The notes: generated from the sequence alone by a model not told the origin. 64,000 nucleotides of DNA from Marasmius tenuissimus (GCA_029532415.1 JAQOTA010000070.1:744001-808000), one strand, 5' to 3'; shown: positions 36,434 to 48,190, counted from the stretch's first letter. A program made the numbers and translations.

Positions 36434-38679
36434 CGTATTCGTCGATTAGGGCAGGATAGTGAAAACGAAAGTAGTGGCGGGTCCCGATGTAGGAAAGCAA
36501 GGAAAAGTCTACCGTCGAGAGACGAAGCTATATAAGTACGCCGTTACGAAGATTGGATCCCATGCAGATCACATATCACTGCCTGGTGTCACCGAGATCC
36601 CGGTGTACGACCTTAGCGGCGAGAATAACATTTCACACCGAAATAGACTGATAGCCTGATCCCATAAAGCAAACAGCCTTCACAAAGTTGATGCCGCCGG
36701 TGCCCATCACCTGTGTATTCATCAGGAAGTAGCCTCGTTTGATATGACAGGGGAAACGCGGCTGTTTTGAGACTTATCGATAAGTAGGATTCAGGCCTCT
36801 GCGTAATTAAGGCGTATGGGAGCTCCTCACCTGATCCAATACTTTGCAATGCTCAACCATTTGGTCAGCGGTGCCGATTTGGTTCCCTGGCAGGCTGCTG
36901 TGCGAAAAGCGACGACAGATCGAGGTTTCGGTACCATACCCACCCGTCACCGAGATCCCGTCTAGAGAATGATGAAGCTCGTTGGATGAAAAAGATACCA
37001 GCTGAATGGTCTATACGACTCCGGTATGCATTGCTTCCAAAGAAGCGGCGGCGGTTGGATTCGGAAGGTCTTGTATAGCGAAAGGATGAAGTCGAGGGGG
37101 TGATAAGTCTGTTTCTGTGGGGTAGACCGTCCAAAAGCCGTGGAATTCAGTGTAAAGCACCCTCCGCGCTCGCCGGGGGAGGACTCTCAGCCATAATGGG
37201 TTGATGTCCGATGCGTATCCAGAGCCCCGGACCATTCCCATGAGCTCAAAGGGCGGCATGATACGCATCTCAGTCCATCCACTCATATTGATTGTGCGGA
37301 GGGCCATCGAAGGGGATGTCATCTTGTCTAATATCCGAAGTTGCGGGACTGTACCGCCATCGTACATGTGAGCCCTTGGAGCCCCTTGGTGCCATATCCT
37401 TTGAAGCGGGTTCCAAACGGGCAATTTCCCATCGAATGTCGGGGTTGATGGCGAACGAATCCTAAATACGATGGACGAGGTGAAGAGGCCCTCATCAGAG
37501 AGGATTAACTTGGTAGGTCGAGAGGCAAGGACGTCTATTGTGGCGGTACAGCGCCACGAGTTCGTTGGCGTTTGAGATGGTGCGTCCCTCGGTGATGAGA
37601 ATGGTTCCTATCCAACCATCGTCATTGGCGGAGGTGAAAGTTCGGTGGAGAGTCTGTTCGTACTATATTTAAGAAGGCTTGGCTCTCAAGAAAGATCGCG
37701 TGCGGACGTACCTGGCAGAAATATCCTGCGATTCCGGTATTCCAAACAAGGCAAGATTGATCGCAAAGTATCTCTATCAGCGACCTGATTGACTGGGCTC
37801 ATGGATTACACCTATGAAGAGGTGTCACCATCAGCCAAACTTCAGCCAAACGATATTAGCCACTGTTCGTGTCTTCGTGTGATGGCTAAGAGATACAAGA
37901 CCGAGTGCAACCAGCGCTAGATCAGCAGGCAGGATGTCTGACAAGGGCTACAACATGGGCTTCTGCGCCCCAGAGCCCATCGCCGTGTGTCATTTGGTAC
38001 TTTTGTTGGGTTTCAGCATTTCACCGCCCTGATAAGTCTACCAAACGTCCAAAAAACGAAGAGGAAAAACGATTTTGGACGAGCTTCTCCCGAACAGGCC
38101 CCATACTAGTAGGGCTATATCGGAGAGGAATCCATTCCCCAAATCTTCATCATCGCATCCACACGAGCATACCGCAGTTTGTGTATAAATCATGGTTGCA
38201 ACGAGGGAGGATTCATTTCCAGGAACGATATACTGGTGTTTGCTTGATTTTCTTCGTGACTGTGTGTTGACGGTCAGGCTCATCTAACTGTAATGTGGTC
38301 TACACCATGGTCAGGAAAAGCAGAGAAAGAGTTAGAGAACCACATACCGGTTTCTCCGTCTAACATAATCAAACGCTATAGCTATTCCCTCAAATCAGAG
38401 TGGAGGCCAAAAAGGTCGTCGTAGTCAAAGAACAAGGGAGGCGGGCTGGCCGGTCCGACACGGCGTCGCCGTCTGGCCCAGTACTCTTTGGACTTTGGCG
38501 CCCGAGCGCTTGCTACCTTCGACTTCGTTTTGAACTTCAGAAACACTGGGGGCATTTTGATGTCAGATTCCACCTGTATGTAACATGTCAGATTGTAGTC
38601 ATACGTGATGGGACCACCGTGACTAAAAAAGACACAACGAGAACTTTCCACCCATTTCCTGTCCAAAAGTGTAATTTAA
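36434..38679. other. Mostly gene-free; unassigned minus-strand fragments
   Basis: A minus-strand open frame at 37011-37424 (ALRTINMSGWTEMRIMPPFE, then FHGFWTVYPTETDLSPPRLH) looks coding-like and may continue upstream (GWIGTILITEGRTISNANEL near 37550-37610), but frames do not join cleanly. The Leu/Trp pattern could be an F-box/LRR relic. At 38382-38666 (minus) lies a fragment HGGPITYDYNLTCYIQVESD, treated separately. Confidence 0.3.
38382..38640 (-). pseudogene. Coding-like fragment, paralogue of 42985-43072
   Basis: The minus-strand frame SHGGPITYDYNLTCYIQVES-DIKMPPV corresponds to SHSGPIVYDCNMTCYIQVES-DIKMPLV on the plus strand at about 42986-43060. Differences are mostly at third positions, so both were under coding constraint. 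This copy continues to a basic Arg-rich end (KSKEYWARRRRRVGP). It lies just outside the left arm of the large inverted repeat, and the other copy just outside the right arm. The parent family is not recognised. Confidence 0.45.
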
Positions 38680-40463
38680 CACCAGAACAAATGTCAGCTG
38701 TTTCTGACCGCTCATGAGCGCCAAAATCGCTCGTGAGCGGTCATGAGCGCTGTGAGCCTCGGGACTACTCACAAGCGCATACGGGACACCTTTTTTTTCA
38801 CGAGCGCTCGTGAGCACTGCAAGGCTCACAGTGCTCGTGAACAAAACAGTTTTCTTGAGCTCACATGAACTACGCTGTTCTCATGTTTGCACATGAGCAT
38901 GTCAGGAAGGAGTAAAAAAAATATTAATTCAGACACAAATTTCTACTATAGCTGGTATACAAGATGTAGTTAGGATACAAGAATACATATATTATATCGG
39001 TTACTGGTCTACACTCAGGTTCGTCATCGACACCCTCACCACACTCAGTTGATGGCCGCCGTAAGGTCTTCTTATCATGCAGCGCTGGATGAGTGGGTTT
39101 ATCATGATCAGCGATGTCTTTCAGAATGAGAAGTCGCAAACTAAAACATACCTTTGATACCCGTGTATCCTTCCGAGGGCAAGTGAGAACACTAGTGGGC
39201 CAGTGATGAGACGGGACGAGATGGGAGTAGATGGACGCAATGGGAGTAGAGGGACGAGATGGGAGTAGAGGGGGGAGATGGGGGATGGAGGGGATTGGCG
39301 AAACTGCCAGGTATATATGGACGTTGAAGGTGGTCCGTGCGCCGCATCTCTAACCAAAATAAGTAATCTCAGCCAGCCAGCCTCATCATGACGTCGATGC
39401 ACGGACCTCCATTGATGTCACGTTCTGTCGAGGTGCACGTCCCAACGTCCGGTTTGTGCTGTGTTCAACTCCAATTTCTGGGTGGTCCTGGCAAAAAAAA
39501 AAGTCAGCTAAACAGTCAGAGGAGAGCTGAAAGACACGTACTAGCACATCCTCATGTCAACTCAACCCCTCTAGACCCTAATGAACCACGTCTTCTAGAC
39601 TCGAGAGCTGAGCCGCGAGCGGCATAATTTTTTTGTTGTGTGGACCTGACAACAAGTTGCGTGTTCCGAGAGTTCAAAGTACGTGCATGTACTTTCAACC
39701 TTCCAAAACAAATCATGGACTACAAGATTCCATCAGCTCCAAGTGTTCAAAAAGCATGAGGTCAAGTCTACACACGCTGATCTCCCAAGTCTGCTGTGTC
39801 AAATCAACATGGTTCCACGCGTGATTGGCGGGCTGATGTCCCCTAGTGTAAACTTCCCCAACCTGGTCGCCGTAAGCTCCGTCGTCAAAGAGGCTCAGCA
39901 CTGTTAGAGTTGCGTGAAGGGAGATGACGGGTGCCGGGGAAAATGTTGAGTTGTGAGCGACAACGGAGCTTCGGGTGATCGCAATTCTTGGGTGTCTGTA
40001 GGAGCTCTGGAGTCTGGGGTGGGGCGAAGACGTTAAAAAGGTGGAGGAGGTTTGGTTGGATTGCCGAAAAAAAATTTTCGTTCAGAAGCCAGTGATGGTT
40101 GCGGTTCAGAAGCCGGATAAAGGTGGCTATGCAGTCCGCGTGGCCTGATATTGCTCACGCGATGTCCATTTCGTCTAACGCCCAGCAGAAATTTGAGTGC
40201 CGGGCGTTACTGGCGTCAGTGTAAGACTTACCCAAGGTCCAAGGATCGCACAACTCCGATGTGATTGTGTCAAGCTCAGAGTATTTTGTTGTGGACCGCT
40301 TGTGAGCGCTCAGGGACCGGCCCAAGTCTCGCGGCTGCTCATGAGCGTTCATGCATAGCCCGGCTGCTTATGAGCGCTCATATGCAGCCCACTTGCTCCT
40401 GACTGCTCATAAGCGCCATAATCGCTCATGAGCAATCAGGAGCTTAGTACACTTTTTCTGGTG
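38680..40463 (+). mobile_element. TIR element copy 1 = left arm of large inverted repeat
   Basis: This 1784 bp unit is repeated in inverted orientation at 40980-42764. Its own ends resemble each other as inverted repeats: CACCAGAACAAATGTCAGCT at the left and, read inward from the right end, CACCAGAAAAAGTGTACTAA. Both ends carry clusters of the palindromes GCTCATGAGCG and GCTCGTGAGCG. It therefore looks like a complete non-autonomous DNA transposon. Open frames inside (39121-39402, 38924-39139, 40155-40352) encode nothing recognisable. No target-site duplication found by eye. Confidence 0.8.
39205..39295 (+). repeat. G-rich minisatellite in left arm
   Basis: Repeats of about 15-20 bp based on GATGGGAGTAGAGGGACGA occur four to five times with variations, ending in GGGGGGAGATGGGGGATGG. 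The mirror image (C-rich) is at about 42148-42238 in the right arm. Confidence 0.6.
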
Positions 40464-40979
40464 GCTTGGCAGTGGCATTTGGTCCAGCCCGGCTCGGGAC
40501 TGGCGGCCTAATAAGCCCTTCTTTTTGTTCAAGTGTGTGAGACTCAATATTAGTGAGTTTTGGTCAAACACAAGAATTTCAAGGTGCGAGATAATCTGAA
40601 GTCAACGCCCATGTCCAGTCAGCTATATCATATCTCATATACGAGGTTAGAAAACATGATAATCATAATCACAGGGATCAACATCAAATTAGCAGTGCCG
40701 TTGTAGGGCCGCCATACCAAAATACTCGCCGCCCTGGCTTATTTTTCGGTTTCTGCGAAGAAATCCGGTAAGTGGGGTTTGTAGCTATCCTCACGGCTCG
40801 CCGCTGAATGCCGAGCGCAGGCCACTGAGTTTGTTCCGAAACAAAGGATTTGGGCCCCGCTGCTGATGGCCAGTGTGATGATACTAAATTGGGTGTGCCT
40901 GTTGGACCTGGCACCTTCAACCTCCTTGTGTTTACATTAATGCTTGTCCCATCTTCTATCCTAGACTATCATGCGATTT
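40464..40979. other. 516 bp spacer of the large inverted repeat
   Basis: Single-copy sequence between the two arms. A minus-strand frame at 40684-40920 (VPGPTGTPNLVSSHWPSAAG) is open but unassigned. Not palindromic itself. Confidence 0.6.
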
Positions 40980-42764
40980 CACCAGAAAAAGTGTACTAAG
41001 CTCCTGATTGCTCATGAGCGATTATGGCGCTTATGAGCAGTCAGGAGCAAGTGGGCTGCATATGAGCGCTCATAAGCAGCCGGGCTATGCATGAACGCTC
41101 ATGAGCAGCCGCGAGACTTGGGCCGGTCCCTGAGCGCTCACAAGCGGTCCACAACAAAATACTCTGAGCTTGACACAATCACATCGGAGTTGTGCGATCC
41201 TTGGACCTTGGGTAAGTCTTACACTGACGCCAGTAACGCCCGGCACTCAAATTTCTGCTGGGCGTTAGACGAAATGGACATCGCGTGAGCAATATCAGGC
41301 CACGCGGACTGCATAGCCACCTTTATCCGGCTTCTGAACCGCAACCATCACTGGCTTCTGAACGAAAATTTTTTTTCGGCAATCCAACCAAACCTCCTCC
41401 ACCTTTTTAACGTCTTCGCCCCACCCCAGACTCCAGAGCTCCTACAGACACCCAAGAATTGCGATCACCCGAAGCTCCGTTGTCGCTCACAACTCAACAT
41501 TTTCCCCGGCACCCGTCATCTCCCTTCACGCAACTCTAACAGTGCTGAGCCTCTTTGACGACGGAGCTTACGGCGACCAGGTTGGGGAAGTTTACACTAG
41601 GGGACATCAGCCCGCCAATCACGCGTGGAACCATGTTGATTTGACACAGCAGACTTGGGAGATCAGCGTGTGTAGACTTGACCTCATGCTTTTTGAACAC
41701 TTGGAGCTGATGGAATCTTGTAGTCCATGATTTGTTTTGGAAGGTTGAAAGTACATGCACGTACTTTGAACTCTCGGAACACGCAACTTGTTGTCAGGTC
41801 CACACAACAAAAAAATTATGCCGCTCGCGGCTCAGCTCTCGAGTCTAGAAGACGTGGTTCATTAGGGTCTAGAGGGGTTGAGTTGACATGAGGATGTGCT
41901 AGTACGTGTCTTTCAGCTCTCCTCTGACTGTTTAGCTGACTTTTTTTTTTGCCAGGACCACCCAGAAATTGGAGTTGAACACAGCACAAACCGGACGTTG
42001 GGACGTGCACCTCGACAGAACGTGACATCAATGGAGGTCCGTGCATCGACGTCATGATGAGGCTGGCTGGCTGAGATTACTTATTTTGGTTAGAGATGCG
42101 GCGCACGGACCACCTTCAACGTCCATATATACCTGGCAGTTTCGCCAATCCCCTCCATCCCCCATCTCCCCCCTCTACTCCCATCTCGTCCCTCTACTCC
42201 CATTGCGTCCATCTACTCCCATCTCGTCCCGTCTCATCACTGGCCCACTAGTGTTCTCACTTGCCCTCGGAAGGATACACGGGTATCAAAGGTATGTTTT
42301 AGTTTGCGACTTCTCATTCTGAAAGACATCGCTGATCATGATAAACCCACTCATCCAGCGCTGCATGATAAGAAGACCTTACGGCGGCCATCAACTGAGT
42401 GTGGTGAGGGTGTCGATGACGAACCTGAGTGTAGACCAGTAACCGATATAATATATGTATTCTTGTATCCTAACTACATCTTGTATACCAGCTATAGTAG
42501 AAATTTGTGTCTGAATTAATATTTTTTTTTACTCCTTCCTGACATGCTCATGTGCAAACATGAGAACAGCGTAGTTCATGTGAGCTCAAGAAAACTGTTT
42601 TGTTCACGAGCACTGTGAGCCTTGCAGTGCTCACGAGCGCTCGTGAAAAAAAAGGTGTCCCGTATGCGCTTGTGAGTAGTCCCGAGGCTCACAGCGCTCA
42701 TGACCGCTCACGAGCGATTTTGGCGCTCATGAGCGGTCAGAAACAGCTGACATTTGTTCTGGTG
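40980..42764 (-). mobile_element. TIR element copy 2 = right arm of large inverted repeat
   Basis: Inverted copy of 38680-40463. Translations of six paired open frames in the two arms are identical over their shared length, and the only difference I noticed is a homopolymer length change (8 A at 38914-38921 against 9 T in the mirrored position near 42522-42530). The high identity implies a recent origin, recent gene conversion, or an assembly effect. Confidence 0.8.
42148..42238 (-). repeat. C-rich minisatellite in right arm
   Basis: Mirror copy of the minisatellite at 39205-39295, with units like CCATCTCGTCCCTCTACTC. Confidence 0.6.
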
Positions 42765-42984
42765 GCCAGGGACGGTCTTGACGGTCCAAAAGTTTGGAGT
42801 AAGTATGTCGATGCTTGTTCCCGTACAGACACTTTCTGATCCCTTTAGCCCGGAATATCACTCGGCATCAACTTGGGCACAGATTTAGAGAATGCTTTCA
42901 TGTTGATGCTTGTGCCTGTGAAGGTACTTTCTGGCTTCTCTATTGCTCAGAACAATTGTAGTTTAATACAAAAACTCTTTCCCT

Positions 42985-43072
42985 CAGTCACAGTGGTCCT
43001 ATTGTATATGACTGCAATATGACATGTTACATACAGGTGGAATCTGACATCAAAATGCCCCTAGTGAAAGGG
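42985..43072 (+). pseudogene. Coding-like fragment, paralogue of 38382-38640
   Basis: The plus-strand frame SHSGPIVYDCNMTCYIQVES-DIKMPLVKGA ends in a TAG at about 43077-43079. It matches the minus-strand fragment left of the inverted repeat, but at visibly lower nucleotide identity than the arms have to each other. Parent gene unknown. Confidence 0.4.
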
Positions 43073-43177
43073 GCATAGACATTTGAGGTGTTTCCCCCCT
43101 GCAGGACTAATTTTGCCAAATAAAAGGCAATTGAACGATGTTCAAGGTTCATCTTGGGTTTTAATTTACTTCAAATT

Positions 43178-44110
43178 CACTACTGGCAGGACCAAATGTT
43201 TGCCGTCGGACATTCAATCAAACACTTTGGCCATCCGGTGGCCATTATGCTGTCAATTCGGCTTTGTATACCGGTCATTTCCTTTGTTAGATTATCCTGG
43301 TAGCTAACGAAGTATATAATTGCCCTTTGTGGTCAAACAACCCCAATGGCCGTGCCGAAAGCGGAAGAATGTCTGAAAACAAACAAATCTATGCTCTGTC
43401 CTCAGACATACCGGCCGTCAGACACCTAATAAGGTGACAATCAGCCGGCAAAGATGGAACGCGTCTGTGGTCAAACACCACGAATATCCGGAGGTTAATT
43501 CTCATTACACGACCGGCTCACGGCGAGAGGAAGACCATCGTCCGCTCGTGAGGTAGATGAGCGGATCCAAACATCGGGAGTGAATTTCAGACAAACGGCC
43601 GTGAAAATCAGGGTATAAAATAGGATCAGTGACAAGGTAGGGTCCAGGAGACAACGTACATGAACAGAGATGTCAAAAACGGTCGACAGGAAAACTGAAT
43701 CTCTCTCCCCATGTTGAAACCCGCTCATCTACCTCAAGAACGAGCGATGGTCTTCCTCTCGCCGTGAGCCGGTCGTGTAATGAGAATTAACCTCCGGATA
43801 TTCGTGGTGTTTGGCCACAGATGTGGTCCGTCTTTGCCGGCTAATTGTCGCCTTATTAGACGTCTGACGGCCGGTACATCTGAGGATAAACCAAGGATTT
43901 GTTTGTTTTTAGACATCCTTCCGCTCCGGGCATGGTCAAAGTTATGGTTTTTTGACCACAAAGGGCAATTATATACTTCAATAGCTACCAGGGTAATCTA
44001 ACAAAGGAAATGACTGGTCTACAAAACCAGATTGACAGCATAACGGCTACCGGATGGCCAAAGTGTTTGATCGAATGTCCGACGGCAAACACTCGGCCCT
44101 GCCAGTAGTG
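43178..44110. mobile_element. 933 bp CACTA-like foldback element
   Basis: The unit begins CACTACTGGCAGG (43178) and ends CCTGCCAGTAGTG (44110). Inverted arms of about 390 bp (43178-43566 and 43721-44110) surround a ~154 bp centre and match at roughly 85-90% by eye, including blocks such as GAGAATTAACCTCCGGATAT mirrored as ATATCCGGAGGTTAATTCTC. ATT flanks both ends (43175-43177 and 44111-44113). CACTA ends with a 3 bp target-site duplication are the hallmark of the CACTA (CMC/EnSpm) superfamily. Too short for a transposase, so non-autonomous. Confidence 0.8.
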
Positions 44111-44404
44111 ATTAGTACCGGGCGCGGTGCCCAATAGGCACTAATGAGTGTTACTAGACGGCAAGGTTATCTGAGAGAACCTCCAGAGAGTCCTATAATA
44201 GACTTGAACAGAAAATGACAAGAGCTGAAGAACATGAAAGGGCAAGCAAGTCCAATAGATGGCAGAGCCAGCTCTCGACCGGGGAGGTCCATTGACGATA
44301 AAGGAAGGTTCGAGACTTCAAATTGGAACATAGAAGGGATATACAATTCATCACATTTGAAGCTTTTGACTATCGCGAGGTCGCTGCCAAGTCCTCCTTT
44401 CCCT
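44111..44404. other. Spacer; small GC-rich stem
   Basis: No gene seen. A short imperfect inverted repeat ATTAGTACCGGGCGCGGTGC / GGCACTAAT lies at 44111-44144, directly next to the CACTA-like element and perhaps part of its wider structure. Confidence 0.4.
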
Positions 44405-46170
44405 TCAATTTGACTCCTGCGCCTCTAATCCCCACTCCTCGAGCCATTCTACGAGCTTACCAGCGACACGTTGATGTCCTGACAAGTTGGGGTGCACGTT
44501 CCTGCAAAGAAATGGGACAAGAAGAACGGAGTGCCATTAGCTCTTTACGGTTCAGCCCATACCCTTGAGAGAAAACTTACTCGGGATCTACGTCCTCGTA
44601 CCTCACCCATCCCGTTGTATTGACTAAGAATACATTCTTGTCCCCAATTGCGTGGCTTTGTTACAGGAGAAGTCAGTATCGTGGAGAGGTGGCACAGACA
44701 GCGAACGGGGTGACCCACCGAGCGTCGACAATTTCCTGGTACTGCCCGTCGTAATAGTAGTATGTATTACCATCCGCATTCGGCCATCCCCACTAAACAA
44801 GCAAATGTTAGATTCAGGAACTCGACAAGGCGAGGAACAAGTCGAACTTACGGGGGTGAATACGAAGATAGGTTGACGAGGGTATATTTTCCGGATGCGA
44901 GTTAGGAAGTCTCCGTATATCTAACGAAAACATGTTACTCTCTCAGTAAGTCAACGCTGGGGTCAAGACTCAAGATAGCACCTACCTCGACAAACCCGTC
45001 TGGAGTGACACCTTGAGACGCATCGTTCGCTCTAGTCAAGAAGGAAGTGGGTGTGAGCCTGAATCAAATACCAGACGAGCTGAAACTTGACTTACCCAAT
45101 GTGGATGATTACATGTGTCGTCGGGAGATTCAAATCGCGAGAAAAGTTCCAGGGAGTCGTATAGTTATGATCCTGGGACCAATAGTAGCCTGTGTCTTCC
45201 GTCTATAGTGCGAGTGAGCGAGAAGCCCTGGTCGAAGAGGGCATTGACTAACTCGGAAGAACATGAACGAAACTCCGTGTTGATTGCCATACGAGACCAT
45301 ATCCTGTAGCAAAACATCAGCGTCAACAAGTGGAGGACAAGGAACGGTTCAGGACACTCACAGTGAGCGTAGCCCCGGGCTGAGAGTTGATTCGGTATTC
45401 CGCCCCATACCGTTCTGCGGCGAGGTAGGGCCATGCTTGGTTGATACCCAGCGGAAGAAACTGACCCTAGAAGTACGCGGGTTAAACTCGCAGCGAGCTT
45501 GGGGGGGGCTGTACGCACAGACACAAGGGAGTCTCCAATGAACTGGAAAGTCAGTTTTGAGGGTTTGTACGGCTGCAGTTTGGCTTCCTATATAGCATAT
45601 CACCGAGGTTTGTCAGATTAGCTGGCGTGATCTAACATAAGCACCGACCGAGTTGACGATAACATTCTTGAGGTTTATCCGATTATTCTGCCACCCTTGA
45701 ACGTTGAACTTCACCACAGTGCTCGTTCCAGGCTTCTGTTGGGCGGCGGACGGAACAGGGATATCGTTGAGCCCTTCTGAAGCGTTGACCGTCGTTATTG
45801 GTCCACCGTCCATGATGACGCTGACAGGTGCAAAAGGCTGAGTGGTGTTTGGCCCGAGCTCCAGTTGCAGGGATTTGAGGTTTGCTATGTTGAGTGTGAA
45901 GCCCGAGCCGGCCCTACAAACCGCGGGATGCGTCAGTTCGCAGACTACGAGGGTAAAAGAACGAGTTAGGACGCACCACCAGGTACCCGGCGAAGAATCC
46001 CAACGGCCATGATAGTGTATAAGAGGGTCCTTATTGCCAATTTTCAATGATTTTCCCTCTCCTACCACCACGCCTTCCTGCGCTATTGCAACCCCTACTC
46101 CAACCATCAAGGATAGGAAAAGCGTGCCCAGATGAACGAGCATGACGAACAAGGTCGAACGGCTGCACAT
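44405..46170 (-). CDS. Secreted SGNH/GDSL esterase, CE2-like two-domain type
   Basis: Extracellular esterase, probably removing acetyl groups from plant polysaccharides. ATG at 46170 gives a signal peptide (MCSRSTLFVMLVHLGTLFLS...VGVAIAQEG); an inner ATG at 46143 would also leave one. The N-terminal jelly-roll part has LKIGNKDPLIHYHGRWDSSP, GSGFTLNIANLKSLQLELG and VKFNVQGWQNNRINLKNVIV. The SGNH part has FIGDSLVSGQ (block I Ser), YGAEYRINSQPGATLT, YYWSQDHNYTTPWNFSRDLN, THVIIHIGANDASQG (GxND block III), FVFTPWGWPNADGNTYYYYD and PENVHPNLSGHQRVAGKLVE with the catalytic His. The stop is at 44405-44407. At least eight introns. The residue three before the His is Glu (ENVH) instead of the usual Asp, and it is built across an intron. 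About 380-400 residues, the normal size. Confidence 0.82.
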
Positions 46171-48190
46171 GAAGCACAAATCTTCCTTAAATATCGTTTC
46201 TTGAACAAGGTCACGAGTTTGAGGTGGTCATGCCCGACTATCTTCCGAAGATGAGGCCTTCGACCATGAGGGTGGTGCCTTCTGACTATTTACGAGACGG
46301 TAGCGGTCAGCAGCATTCCGACGAGGTAATGCTTTTTCCCTCCTCCTCAACATCGACTGAGAAATCAGAATGAAGAACCTGAAACAAGGCTGGAGTTTGC
46401 CTGAACGACGGTTATGACAACGAAGATCCTACTGTGTAACGAGGGCAGCGGTTGAAAACAAGCGCCATTACTCCAATGATTTCTCAACCAAGCCCGACAG
46501 AATGAGAATGCTTTCGTGAGCAACCGTTCTTCCATTTTTTCCCTTTGAAAATGAATCAGTCTTTCTGCTGGTGGATGTTGGAGACGAATCTGATCTCGTA
46601 CCTATACTTATTATCAGAGTGACAGATATAAGATCAGAATGAGCAAGCTGGTCAATTGTCCAATGGATTCGACAGTGACTTTGAGAGGAGACGGCGTATC
46701 GATGTTGGTTGCAGTACAAGGAGTGTGTTGGTCCGTGCGCAGCAGCGCGCGGGCGCTAATCTGGAGCCTTTTCTTTTCGCTCACCATGACCACCTAGGCA
46801 TGGTTTCTCTTTCCTTCTGGAGTCATTCTACCTATTCTACCTAGCTGATCACTCGAAGCTGATTCTAGAGCTTATGATCTCCATCTTCAATCTTCAACAC
46901 AATACCGACCCACATAGGTTCAAAATCATCCAGAAAGATATCTTTTGAACTTCGTCTCAAGGTCGGGATTTCAAGCCATTTATTGATTGAAGCTGTCCCT
47001 CCAGTCACGTCTTGAGAATCCTTATATGTGATTGCTGTAGGGCTCTCGGTCAATGCAGTGAACGAACTTAGGTCAATACTGCGAGGCCACTCGAAGATGG
47101 CAAGTTGTATTTCGCGCTGGGCCGACATGATAGTCACACTGCGAGCACTTGGCTCGTCCTTTTGTCTCGTTCCTTCCAAGAATCGATAGCCTCCATATGG
47201 GTATGGGATAGCGGTGTGCGTCTAGTCAAACTGGCACACATCCGCTGCCGAAAATGGGTCTTGGAAGCTCTGTACTCTGACTAGTGACTTCTGGGTCGAG
47301 ACTCTGTAGATCCAGGTCTTGTGTAGATCTTTGCGTCGTCATTGGATCCAAAGAGACTCTGTGCTTTATAGCTTGATCGTCGACTGAGAGTCCAATGTTT
47401 TCAGGGGCCCCACCATGACTTTCGCCCTATCTTCTCTAGACCGCCCTCTATTGAATTGTACTAGTGTCCAACATTCTCCTCTCGCTCCTCGAACGGCATT
47501 TCATTCACGGTAGTGACGTGGCGTTTAATCCTCCGCTGCAGTACTGTCCTCCGGGAGATGGTCCGATAGTCTCCGGATTTCCAGCGGAAACTAGAACTTA
47601 CCTTCGGCATGGGGAGCATGCTGCATAGTACATCGCTTCGATGTAGCTAGTCGCCGGCCAAACGACCTTCTCTTCTAGAGCTCCGCACATACGTCGTTAG
47701 CGTTTGGCATAATGATGTAGGTTCCCAAGCTATCGGACATCCGTTCGTCCATCTCGCCCCAAGGTTGATTTCTAGTCCCACTTTCATGAGCATCCCTGGC
47801 GATAGCCTCCGCGGCCTCCCCCCAATTCGCTTCAAAGCCACTCAGCAAGACACTAGCCATTGTTGGATCGGTAAATATGGACCTCGAGAACCCGAGCACC
47901 CGCCAAAATCAAAATCTCCTCTGATTACCAAACTAGGTACTTTGAGTTTGCTTGATTTAGCACCGTCATTGTACAGAATCAGGATCGGTTCCGACGCGAG
48001 TTTCGGGCCCGAGATTCCAGAAACCTTCATCTAAGGCTGGATTTGGCATAGAAGTACTTTACATTTCTCTAAACAATGGCTCACCGCTCAAATATCACCT
48101 TATCGCACACGGTTGCACGCGCGTAGTCTGACCCATGGAACTATAAAAATCCCGAGCTTCTATCTTCTTAACCTCTCACCCCAAACATCC
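46171..48190. other. Gene-poor stretch with unassigned minus-strand fragments
   Basis: Minus-strand frame 46868-47215 (YPYGGYRFLEGTRQKDEPSA, IQLAIFEWPRSIDLSS, DIFLDDFEPMWVGIVLKIED, stop near 46868) looks like the end of a gene whose start cannot be traced. A second minus-strand fragment at 47675-48030 (MKVSGISGPKLASEPILILY, then in another frame FSRSIFTDPTMASVLLSGFE and NDVCAEL before a stop) needs a frame change that no obvious intron gives. Both may be remains of F-box-like or other hypothetical genes. Confidence 0.3.

Noticed and set aside
39121..39402. 93-residue open frame in the left arm (and its mirror at 42041-42322)
   Set aside because: The sequence is largely translated minisatellite and has no family features; its presence in both arms only reflects the repeat.
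38680..42764. Reading the large inverted repeat as a virus or a plasmid terminal structure
   Set aside because: No polymerase, capsid or replication genes nearby; each arm has transposon-like ends instead.
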